A stretch of 64,000 nt of DNA from Diphasiastrum complanatum (taxonomy: Eukaryota; Streptophyta; Lycopodiopsida; Lycopodiales; Lycopodiaceae). Each line of letters begins with the position of its first letter. The stretch's first letter is position 1. The position numbers and the translations under genes were made by a program. Under the pieces are notes generated by a model. That model saw nothing but the letters and a program-made list of their open reading frames with translations. It was not told where the DNA came from and made no database searches. Location of the stretch: assembly GCA_029204225.1 (NCBI GenBank), contig CM055096.1:38385173-38449172 (forward strand), written 5' to 3'. Shown here one piece after another: positions 56,010 through 64,000 of the stretch.

Positions 56010-56837
56010 CTTAGTTCATCCACTTATGTTACCAATTGGAGAAAGTGCTCCTTGGTAACCAGTTCGTCGAGTTCTTCGGCGAACTGTTCCTGTTCTTCCA
56101 CTTCCATAGGTTCCTTCCCTTTTCTGTAAGCCAAGGCTTCTGTTTCAAGTTCGTCGAAGCCTCTCTCCTGGGGTTGATCAGGTCCCTGAGGAGTGGTCAT
56201 CTTCGGAACTGAAAGAGAGCTACCTTAACTTCTAAAGGAAAAAAGTCTGAAAGACTAATTTACAACTGCACAAGGGAAAGGAAAGATGACTTAGCTGTTT
56301 CTGAGGACTGTACTTCCAAAGAAAGAATGAAGAGGAACCCTTTCAGCTCTTTTCCCCAAGATTTCAGACCTGCTGTCCCGTCAACTGGCTCGTTTGCTTC
56401 TGGTTTGAGACCCAAAAAGTATTTCAATTTCTGATTTTGGTGTCTCTCTACCCTCGCTGGCTGGACAGCGACCTATTTGCTCCAAAAAACTTTGATTTAA
56501 AACCAAAAATGGTTCTGGAAATCAGAAAAGATGTGGGTACTGTCAATGCTGGATCAGCACCACTCTTCCTCTTCAAAATGTCGTTCTAATTCCCGAATCT
56601 GATGGCAAAAATCAAAGATAAAAGCTGAAAATACAGCGCTGGACCTGCTCTAGAAACTTTTACTAATTTCTATCTGACAGGCAAGTAAATCCACCAAGGT
56701 TTCCTCAGTAGGAGACTGTTCCTACAGCGAGTCTCCTCTATTTCTTTCTGAGAACTTGAAGAAGTTCTGTGCAATCTAGCTACTTTCTCCACTGCTGAAA
56801 ACTGAGTTCCCTAAGATGGAGATGGCTCTGATACCAG
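56010..56837 (-). other. Gypsy leader and primer-binding site
   Basis: Untranslated leader between 5' LTR and gag. The PBS at 56825-56836 reads tggtatcagagc on the minus strand, one base in from the LTR, complementary to the 3' end of initiator-Met tRNA. No gene is seen. Confidence 0.8.
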
Positions 56838-57031
56838 TGTAATAGATCCTAACACCACAGTAGGGCAAACACTAACTGATCCACCCAACCTTGCCTACTC
56901 CCTGATATAGAGTGAGCCCCTCCTAGCCCAGTGTGAGGACTGGTAGCATGCTACTGCCAAGTGTCGGCCACATGTCACTGACGTGGCCGACTGCACGTCA
57001 GGACCCAACTGGGGGCCCTATCCTGCTGACA
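56838..57031 (-). repeat. Gypsy 5' LTR
   Basis: 194 bp, same ends as the 3' LTR. Confidence 0.85.
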
Positions 57032-57164
57032 GGGTCCCTAGGCTGTGTTAGGCCCGCCATAGCTATGGACCGTGCTGGGGCACACTACTCACACTGTCTT
57101 GCCCTGTTGGTCATGTACGTTGGTCACGACCCTGACTGTGGTATCTGACCTATCTGTGTTCTCT
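57032..57164. other. Unexplained segment next to gypsy LTR
   Basis: About 130 bp of relatively GC-rich sequence between the gypsy 5' LTR and recognisable LINE sequence. It matches neither element by eye. It may be older flanking sequence or a rearrangement scar. Confidence 0.4.
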
Positions 57165-58631
57165 AGGGTTCGGCACTGGCTACGAGCTCGTAACAGATAA
57201 TGTGAAGCAGGAAGACTCAACACTCTCTGGATGTATATGATCAACCTGAAAATAGCCTCAACTCGGAGTGGAATAACAACAAACTCAGCAAGTATAATCT
57301 GGTGAGGAACAGATGGCTTGGCCCTGATCATACGTGCAAGCATACTGATCTGTAGACGAGAAATGCTAGTCCACTCTGACTCGGGAATCCCACTGCACCA
57401 GGCCTCCGCTGCATACATAGCTGTGGGTGTAACAATGGTGTCAAATAGGTCACACTTACTCGGGGCATCCCGAATGTGCTTCCTAAAACAGAAACGCTCG
57501 AGGCTAACCAACGAGGCATGACCCTTACATAGTCTAGCTATAGCGGCATGTCTCATACTGAAAGCATGACCAGTGAAGGAAACCCCCAAATAAGTATAAG
57601 AGGATACCACATCAAGTGGATGTCCCCCTAGAGTGAACACCTGTCGCTGCATAAAGGACCTGGAGGTATTAAAGATCATGATATGGGTTTTCCTAGTATG
57701 CACAGTCAAATCAAATAAGTCTCCAAAGACCTGTAATGTATCCAAATGTCGCTACAGCCTCGCACCAGAAGAAGAAAGCAATGCCACGTCATCAACATAA
57801 AGTAGAATGGAAATGAGTATATCACCAAGCCTGCAGCCAATACCACCATCCTGATTGATGGCCCTCTCGAGCTCATCAATGTACAAACCAAAGAGCGTGG
57901 GGGAGAGGGAGCAACCTTGCTTCACCCCAATAATACTCCTAACTCTCTCAGAAAGACCCTCCTCCGATCTGAAGCATCCCCAAACCTGCTCATATAGTGC
58001 CATGACCGCCAATATGGTATCAGTGGAGAAATCAAGATCCCTCAACCTCTGGATGAGCATATGACGCGGGACCGAGTCAAATGCTTTTCGAAAATCCACA
58101 AAACAACAATAGACTCTTATGTCTGGACCTGGCCTCCTCAATGATAGCTTAAAGTGTGAACACATGATCAGTGGTGGAGTGCTGTGTCTTGAAGCCGGCC
58201 TGCCCTAAAGCATGTAGTAGACGTGTCTCTGCCTCACAACTGATCGATGTTTGAAGGACAGTGCCATAAAGTTTAGCCACAATGTGCCCAATCATAATGG
58301 TACGATAGTTTTTGGGTTTCATGGGATCACCACTCTTATGAATGGGGTGGATGATATTAGTACACCAAGTGAGGGGAAATCCAGAAATGACGGCTTGATT
58401 AAGGAGTGAGGCTAAAATAGGTGAGAGTATATCAGAAGCATGGATCAGCAGTTCGGCCTCTAGGTCTTCTATATCATGAGCACGATGGGTCTTCATTTTC
58501 TCAATGGCAAGAGAAACCATAATCGGGGTGAAAAAGGAGGTGGAAGGACGAGGAGATATGACAATCGGGTCAGTAGGAAAAGTATAGAATAAAGTGGCAT
58601 ATTCAGTCCAACAACATAAGTCTTTCAGCAA
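57089..58631 (-). pseudogene. LINE reverse transcriptase (LINE-10)
   Basis: The pieces in order: NYRTIMIGHIVAKLYG (58149-58631); then CCFVDFRKAFDSVPR, GVKQGCSLSPTLFGLYIDEL and ILLYVDDVALLSS, in which the usual YADD has become YVDD (57752-58165); then MIFNTSRSFMQRQ, SYTYLGVSFTG and MLARMIRAKPSVPHQIILAE (57089-57745). A frameshift separates the last two pieces. The final residues of the last piece (after about 57165) are not LINE. Confidence 0.82.
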
Positions 58632-59884
58632 AGGAGGTGGAGCGCGAGGGATAAACTCACGCCAGAAAGCACCAGATGAGGAGCTATATAGAAGATCTAC
58701 CAGGTGTTTCCCTTCAGAAGTGTCATAAATACGTTTTTTATAGCGGCAAGTATATCTATATAGGCGTTTGAGCTGGCAAAGATGGGGAGATGGTAACGGA
58801 GAGTTAATTTACGAATGGAGTTGCTTGCAAACATCATCATACCAAGGTTGATGAGGATGACGGGATTTCAGGCACTTGGATCTTTTACGATGTTTCGATA
58901 GGAAGGCCATAGAGGCAGCAATATGAAGAGCTGTGGTGAGGAACGATGCTTGGGAGTGGAGTGGACTATGGTAAGGAAAATCTCGGAGTAGGAAAGAGAG
59001 AGCATCTTGGTAAAGGTGTGTGTAGGCGTTATTAAATGTATACTTAGAGGCGCGATCCATAGGAGAGGGATTAGATGGGGAGTGATCAGGTGCTAAGCCC
59101 AGATTAATGGAAAGAAAGGAATGGTCAGATAATGTAGTGGGAGAAACAACAAAGTCAGATAGAAAAGGTATAAGAGATGGAGACCCCATGAAATAATCCA
59201 CAACACTATGCCCACCACTATGGGGGTGGCAAGTATAATCAGCAGATCTCGGCCAGCAGGATAAGCCATTGAAAATGACAAGCTCATTGGCCTCACCTAG
59301 TAAAAGAAAGTGCTCAGCATATGTAGAGACCGGGCCATCATCATCAACAGATATCCTATCAATCCCCATATCCATACTATCCATGGCATGTGTCCTCAAA
59401 GGATCATCAGTGATCATATGAAACTCTGTCTGTCTAGAAGAGGTCCTAGCGTTGAAGTCGACTCTGGTGGAAAATAGCAAACTGCCAGATACAAATCCCT
59501 ATCAAGCCCAAAACTCCGGCCATGAAATCGAAGCCACATATAGCATGCATGCTCATCCTGTCGAGCCAAATCAATGATAGGCTGTATTGAGTCCCTGTAT
59601 AAGCATGCAACTCCACCGGAACCTTTGCCTCCTACAGATCTAGTCTCTGATCAAAAAGCCGAAAACCATCTGAATCCATGAAACTCTGGTAGCCCTTGAA
59701 ACTCACTCTCATGAGTCTCAGTGAAAAGAAGGATGTCCCCCTGTGTTATGAAGTCTACTAAATCTCCTGCAGCTGCTGAAGAATGGATGCCATTACAATT
59801 CCATAGATCAATACGTAGATGATGTGGGTGATGTGGATGGGGATGGGGTCTCAGGCTGCTCCTACGCCCGAGAGCCCCAACTTC
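58632..59884 (-). pseudogene. LINE endonuclease (LINE-10)
   Basis: The N-terminus is in frame with ORF1 after the UAG and reads LRIDLWNCNGIHSS and LLFTETHES; a frame break lies near 59480-59660. Then FNARTSSRQTEFH, GGHSVVDYFMGSPS and TTLSDHSFLSINLGL (58809-59480). The catalytic His of SDHS and Asp of VVDY are kept. Confidence 0.8.
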
Positions 59885-59887
59885 CTA
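59885..59887 (-). promoter_or_regulatory. In-frame UAG between ORF1 and endonuclease (LINE-10)
   Basis: The minus-strand context is AGT GCC TAG GAA GTT GGG. The linker after it is open and has no AUG up to the WNCNG core. Confidence 0.6.
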
Positions 59888-60709
59888 GGCACTAGAGGTA
59901 GATGGACTACGATCCAAGTATCGAACCTGACCATCCCGATAAATAGCAAAACGTCCCAATGCTTTAGCCTCCTGAAAGACTTTTTTACGTTCATGAACCT
60001 GGATAAAAGTAAGATCCTCATCCAAGAAATGTGTGCCTCTTAATTTAGACTTGAGTCTCAATACTTTGGTTCTTTCTTCTTTTGTTTTGAAACGAATAAT
60101 GAGAGTTGAATTGTCTTTTTTGGTACGCCAAGCATTATCCAATCCATTTGTATTGAAACTCAAAGTGGTATTTAAGAAGGATGTTGCTTCTTTCACAGCA
60201 TCATGAGTGTCAAGAACACCTCGAACTCGAACATTGAGAGCTTTAGAATCACGTAATTTTTCTTCAGAGATGGTAGCTGAGATAACAGTAGACATATGAG
60301 CGGTATTACCTTCTTCTTTATGGAATAAGGAAGCCCAAGTATTTGTAGCCTCCTTATGTTCACTCAAGTGACGTTCTAGCTCATCGATTTTGCTTGTCAT
60401 TGGGGATGGCGTTCCTTCCAATATCTGGATTTTCTGTTTGAGAGCCATATTGTCCTGGAGCAACATGGACATAGTCAGCTTAAGCTGTTGTATTTCAGAT
60501 CGTAGCGCATCCACCTCCGCTTTTAGGTAGGCTTCAAATGCTTTCCTTGGTCTATAGATGTCGTCTCTTGTAAGGAGCATTTTTGGTAGAGCATGATAGG
60601 TAGGCAACAGACGACGAAGGAACCGAAGGGATGAATGTCCCCCCAACGATGGAGTCAACTGCAGCAGTAATGGAGGCATCCCTAGCAGCACTGGAGCTAT
60701 TTTCATCAT
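59885..60709 (-). CDS. LINE ORF1 protein (LINE-10)
   Basis: A 274-residue frame. YRPRKAFEAYLKAEVDALRSE opens a coiled coil (about residues 55-130). NTWASLFHKEEG follows, then ISATISEEKLRDSKALNVRV, the RRM-like TLIIRFKTKEERTK and FLDEDLTFIQVHERKK, then YRDGQVRYLDRS. One residue is missing before FLDED compared with other copies. A further N-terminal low-complexity part lies upstream (60552-61055) in another frame, with SPAP-rich repeats. Confidence 0.82.
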   Translation of the reverse strand: MMKIAPVLLGMPPLLLQLTPSLGGHSSLRFLRRLLPTYHALPKMLLTRDDIYRPRKAFEAYLKAEVDALRSEIQQLKLTMSMLLQDNMALKQKIQILEGTPSPMTSKIDELERHLSEHKEATNTWASLFHKEEGNTAHMSTVISATISEEKLRDSKALNVRVRGVLDTHDAVKEATSFLNTTLSFNTNGLDNAWRTKKDNSTLIIRFKTKEERTKVLRLKSKLRGTHFLDEDLTFIQVHERKKVFQEAKALGRFAIYRDGQVRYLDRSPSTSSA

Positions 60710-61126
60710 CGTTGGAGTCGGGTGGAAGCAAAGACATCGCTGGAGGTAGGAGCATTGCCAAGGACAGTGTTAAAACCAACGGTGAGGACATTCGTGTTGG
60801 CAGCAGCTGTATTGTCCACGATGTGGGGGCTGGCGACAGATGTGCTAGCGATGGAGATGCCAGAAACAACGTTGGAGGTAGATTCCTGAGCGATGGAAGC
60901 AGGGTCTGAAGCAGCGATGGAGGCGCTGGAGGCAGGTTCGCTGGAGGCAGGGTTTGAAGCAGCGGTGCCCAACTCAGGTGTGCGGGCGATGGAGACAGGT
61001 GAAGTGCCAGAATCGTTGGAGCGAGGTGGGGAGCGTGGAGAGATAGCTCCCCCACTCTTACGTGGAGCTGTATCGAGGGAGAGATGGAGGAACTAGGTGG
61101 CCATCACCGCGAGATGGAGGAGTCGC
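60710..61126 (-). pseudogene. ORF1 low-complexity N-terminus (LINE-10)
   Basis: Ala/Ser/Pro-rich sequence from imperfect repeats such as gctggaggcaggttcg. The reading frame is broken relative to the downstream coiled coil. Confidence 0.6.
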
Positions 61127-61160
61127 GAGAGAGAGGGAGAGAGAAGAAGAAGAAGAAGAA
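61127..61160. repeat. GA/GAA microsatellite
   Basis: gcgagagagagggagagagaagaagaagaagaa. This is a less pure tract between LINE-10 (5' end) and LINE-11 (3' end). Confidence 0.9.
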
Positions 61161-61350
61161 GCTTTATTAATGTCTTTTCCATGCCAAAAGGCATATAAGA
61201 CTAAGGAAATACATGTCAAGTATGTGGTAACCATGGAGCGTGTAAACGCCTCCAAAAACTGTAATAAAGAAAAAAAAGGAAACATCTAGTACAAGTTAAG
61301 ATAACTACATAAATGATAATCTCTGGGCATGGTAGTCAAATGTGTCCATG

Positions 61351-62394
61351 TCAAGATGCCAGGTCTGTACTGGCGCTGTAGAAGGATGTAATGAGAGCTG
61401 TAGCATGAGGAAGTGCAGGAGCCCGCTGACGTCGCCTGTGAACAGGAGCATGTATAGTGTGTCTCTGTGTAAGAGGTCTGGTAGGGCGTGTAACTCTCGT
61501 GACCGCCTGAGGCTGGGTGATGCGTCGTCTCTGCATCCTAGGTCTGGGAATGTCGTCGCAATCACTGTCAGTCATGTCTGCATCAGAGCGTGATCTCCGG
61601 CGAGAGAAGAAGGATGTAATCTGAGACTGTGAGTCTGGATAGGTGTGTTGAGCTGTCTGACATAGGTCCTTACGCAGGAGGGACATCTCACGTATCATAA
61701 GTGCCACACATCTAGGGTCCTCATATGAGATGAGGGATCGTAATGTAACTAGTGTCTGACGAAAAAGGCAATGATATCGTCCTCTAATCTCATAGTAAGC
61801 TGGACATGTGAAAAGGAAATGCTCCTCTGTCTCAACCATAGATAATGAGCATAACTGACAAAAACGCTCCTCACGTGGGGTACCCTGGAAGCGTCCAATC
61901 TCAATCGCCAACTGGTGTGAGGACACTCGGAACTGGCTCAGAATAAATCGGAGCCCATGAGATAGCCCTGAGGTGAGATAGTGTGGTAAAACTGGAAATC
62001 CAACTGTGTCTAGCTCCAGAAAGTGTGTCCTGTAATAGTCGGGTTTGACCCCGAGCTATCCCTGCCATGTCCGGCTCAGGTATGCTCTATAGAGAAAGCG
62101 TCAGATATACTCATGGGTGCCCGATGGAAGGTCTGTGATAGAAATCCCAAGTGTATCCAGTATCTGGGAGGCCTGAGAAAACCATGATAGTCGATGCCCC
62201 TGATCATAAAGGTCTCGCGAGGAGGCAAGTGCCGTCTGTGTGTATCTCTGCTCATTTGTGGGTAACGTCATAATACGCTGAATATGTAGAATAAGCTGAA
62301 AGACGGCGGATAGCTGAATGGGAGGGACCGCGAACTCTGTCAGGATAATCTGATGTGGGACAGATGGCTTAGCCCGTATCATACGAGATAGCAT
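61351..62394 (-). pseudogene. LINE thumb end and CCHC finger (LINE-11)
   Basis: The finger piece (61351-61926) has RFCQLCSLSMVETEEHFLFTC and YYEIRGRYHCLFRQTLVTL, then an Arg-rich tail ending TALITSFYSAS. The piece at 62101-62394 has MLSRMIRAKPSVPHQIIL and HRLSWFSQASQIL. Stops near 61927 and 62100 separate them. Confidence 0.8.
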
Positions 62395-62406
62395 GAGAAC
62401 CTGCAG

Positions 62407-63858
62407 TCATGAAATACTGGCCCAATCCGAAGATGTAAGACCTGCACACCATACCTCTGCTGCATATAGGGCTGTGGGAGTAACGAGAGTATCAAAAAGC
62501 TGACATTTACTCGAGGCATCCCGAATAAACCGTCTGAAACAGAAGCGCTCTAACTGGACAAGGGAGGCGTGACTCTTACCAAGTCTGGCGGAGGCTGCCT
62601 GTCGCATGCCAAAGATAGGACCTGTAAAAAGCACGCCAAGGTAAGTGTAAGAAGATACGACCTCCAAGGGTTGCCTATCAAAGATGAGTTCCTGGCGCTG
62701 CATAAAAGCTCTCGATGTGTTGAAAACCATAACTTTGGTTTTCAATATGTTAACCCCCAATCCCCATCTACTGCAGAAGGCATGAAGGCTGTCCAGCTGT
62801 CGCTGTAATCCCTCTCTGGAAGAAGATAGGAGGACCATGTCATCTGCATATAAAAGTATAGCAATCAAGATGCTCCCAAGCCTGCAACCTGTGCCACCGC
62901 ATCCCTCAATAACTCTCTCAAGCTCGTCAATATATAGTCCAAACAGGGTTGGGGATAGAGAACAACCCTGTTTCACGCCAATAGTGCTCCAGATGTGGTT
63001 TGAGATGCCGGTATCACTCCGAAAACATCCAAGGACTCTCTCATATAGTGCCATCATTGCTAAGATCATGTCAGTAGAAAAACCAAGATCACGTAGACGC
63101 TGAATGAGAAGGGATCGTGGAACAGAGTCGAAGGCTTTCCTGAAGTCAACAAAACAACAGGAGACCCGTTCTCTTCTGTGTCTAGCCTCCTCAATAATGG
63201 CCCGAAGGGTGAAGATATGATCTGTGGTGGAGTAGTGTGCTCTGAAACCTGCCTGGCCCAATGCATGTAATCTCCTAGACTCTGCCTCAGAACTGACTGT
63301 TGACTGTAGGATGGTGCCATATAACTTAGCAATGATGTGTCCAATCATAATGGTGCGATAGTTTCCAGGGTCCATGGGGTCACCAGTTTCATGAATGGGG
63401 TGGATGATGTTGGTGCACCAGGAGGAAGGGAAGCCGGAGACAACTGCTTGATTAAGCAAAGTGGCTAGGATCGGTGAAAGTATATCTGCAGCATGGATTA
63501 ATAGTTCGGATTCAAGGTCGTCAATGTCACGGGTGCGACAAGTTTTCAGTTTTGTGATGGCGGTCAAGACCATGTCCCGGGTGAAGAAAGTGAAAGTAGT
63601 CGGTCGGGGAGAAATGGAGATGGGTGTGTCCGTGGGTACAGTATATAAGGTAGTGGCATATGCAGTCCAGGTATGGAGGTCAGTGAGGGGAGGAGGTGGG
63701 GCACGGGGGATGAATTCTCTCCAGAAGGCACCAGATGAGGAACTACAAAGGGAATGGACTAAGTTTTTCCCTTTTTGAGTTTCATACGTCCGTTTCTTCC
63801 GTCGGAGGGCATAATGGAAAGATCGACGAGTTGCAGGAAGAAGGTGTGTATTATGCAA
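62407..63858 (-). CDS. LINE reverse transcriptase (LINE-11)
   Basis: A 483-residue open frame covering linker, fingers, palm and part of the thumb. It includes GAFWREFIPRAPPP, GNYRTIMIGHIIAKLYG, SCCFVDFRKAFDSVPR, GVKQGCSLSPTLFGLYIDEL and LLYADDMVLLSS (YADD intact), then MVFNTSRAFMQRQELI, YLGVLFTGP and LYAAEVWCAGL. It ends at a stop near 62407. It is continuous with the endonuclease side at the window edge. Confidence 0.87.
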   Translation of the reverse strand: MHNTHLLPATRRSFHYALRRKKRTYETQKGKNLVHSLCSSSSGAFWREFIPRAPPPPLTDLHTWTAYATTLYTVPTDTPISISPRPTTFTFFTRDMVLTAITKLKTCRTRDIDDLESELLIHAADILSPILATLLNQAVVSGFPSSWCTNIIHPIHETGDPMDPGNYRTIMIGHIIAKLYGTILQSTVSSEAESRRLHALGQAGFRAHYSTTDHIFTLRAIIEEARHRRERVSCCFVDFRKAFDSVPRSLLIQRLRDLGFSTDMILAMMALYERVLGCFRSDTGISNHIWSTIGVKQGCSLSPTLFGLYIDELERVIEGCGGTGCRLGSILIAILLYADDMVLLSSSREGLQRQLDSLHAFCSRWGLGVNILKTKVMVFNTSRAFMQRQELIFDRQPLEVVSSYTYLGVLFTGPIFGMRQAASARLGKSHASLVQLERFCFRRFIRDASSKCQLFDTLVTPTALYAAEVWCAGLTSSDWASIS

Positions 63859-64000
63859 TCTAGCTTGGGTAACTTGGAGATGGAGGATACGACACTCGGC
63901 GTCAAACCAGGGAGGTCGGATAGGGTGTGACGGAGTGGGTGGGCGTCGATGTGGTTTGGAGGGAAAGGAAAATGCTGCAGCGGTATGTAGTGACGTGGTA

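Larger units (their letters stand above)
51498..57031 (-). mobile_element. Ty3/gypsy element
   Basis: About 5.5 kb with 194-bp LTRs (51498-51691 and 56838-57031) that differ at about four positions. On the minus strand it has 5' LTR, initiator-Met-type PBS, leader, gag, in-frame UAG, protease-RT-RNase H-integrase and 3' LTR. No target duplication is visible. The bases flanking the two LTRs (gggataa; gggtccctagg) do not match, so a deletion or rearrangement accompanied or followed insertion. Confidence 0.88.
57165..61126 (-). mobile_element. LINE-10: 3'-truncated LINE, group D
   Basis: It runs from the (GA)n-like tract at 61127 through ORF1, UAG, endonuclease and RT. It ends abruptly in the thumb at about 57165, without a finger or 3' UTR. 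Frameshifts occur in the endonuclease (near 59480) and RT. Confidence 0.85.
61161..64000 (-). mobile_element. LINE-11: LINE, group A, cut by window end
   Basis: 3' tail with ctttattaatgtc and hairpin atgccaaaaggcat (about 61181-61194), then finger, thumb, RT and the start of the endonuclease-RT linker. ORF1 and most of the endonuclease lie beyond the window. Confidence 0.9.

Overview
The window is repeat-dominated nuclear DNA of a plant. Spliced genes with gt/ag introns, plant-type Ty1/copia and Ty3/gypsy elements, a plant-type hAT transposase and part of a conserved plant chromosome-biology gene (GMI1/SMCHD1-like) all point that way. I cannot name the species. A large-genome land plant such as a fern, lycophyte or gymnosperm is a guess from repeat density and intron size.

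Layout. 1-3357: a duplicated host segment carrying a plus-strand 5'-truncated LINE (910-2368), a palindrome-rich insertion (about 80-808) and a non-autonomous hAT-like element with an 8-bp target duplication (2400-3093). 3358-22391: four minus-strand LINEs head-to-tail, each separated by a long (GA)n tract. 22392-27930: GT/GA microsatellites, then a decayed intron-containing hAT transposase gene. 27931-37000: one Ty1/copia element broken into two inverted pieces, the first with a LINE inserted in its LTR. 37862-47014: eight exons of a GMI1/SMCHD1-like gene, with a second copia element (39680-43499, TSD tacat) in one intron. 49020-51497: short 5'-truncated LINE copies and an ORF1-only LINE. 51498-57031: a Ty3/gypsy element with 194-bp LTRs. 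57032-64000: two more minus-strand LINEs, the last cut by the window edge.

The most interesting material is the LINE group. Its members encode, in one frame, a low-complexity N-terminus, a coiled coil, an RRM-like ORF1 domain, an APE-type endonuclease, a YADD reverse transcriptase and a C-terminal CCHC finger. Four diverged copies carry a single in-frame UAG exactly between ORF1 and the endonuclease, with no AUG in the linker, which suggests readthrough. Every clear copy sits inside a (GA)n/(TC)n microsatellite. One copy interrupts a GA run in a copia LTR whose empty equivalent is also in the window. The 3' tails end in a two-part hairpin whose stems vary by compensating base changes. These features together suggest a microsatellite-targeting LINE lineage with a structured 3' tag, plus parasites of it (an ORF1-only derivative, internally deleted copies and a tail-only copy of about 70 bp).

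Nearly all transposon genes here are damaged. The hAT has lost both catalytic Asp residues, the gypsy integrase has lost its catalytic Glu, and the copia copies share a gag stop. The GMI1-like exons are open and their phases agree where both splice sites can be read, so that gene may be functional.
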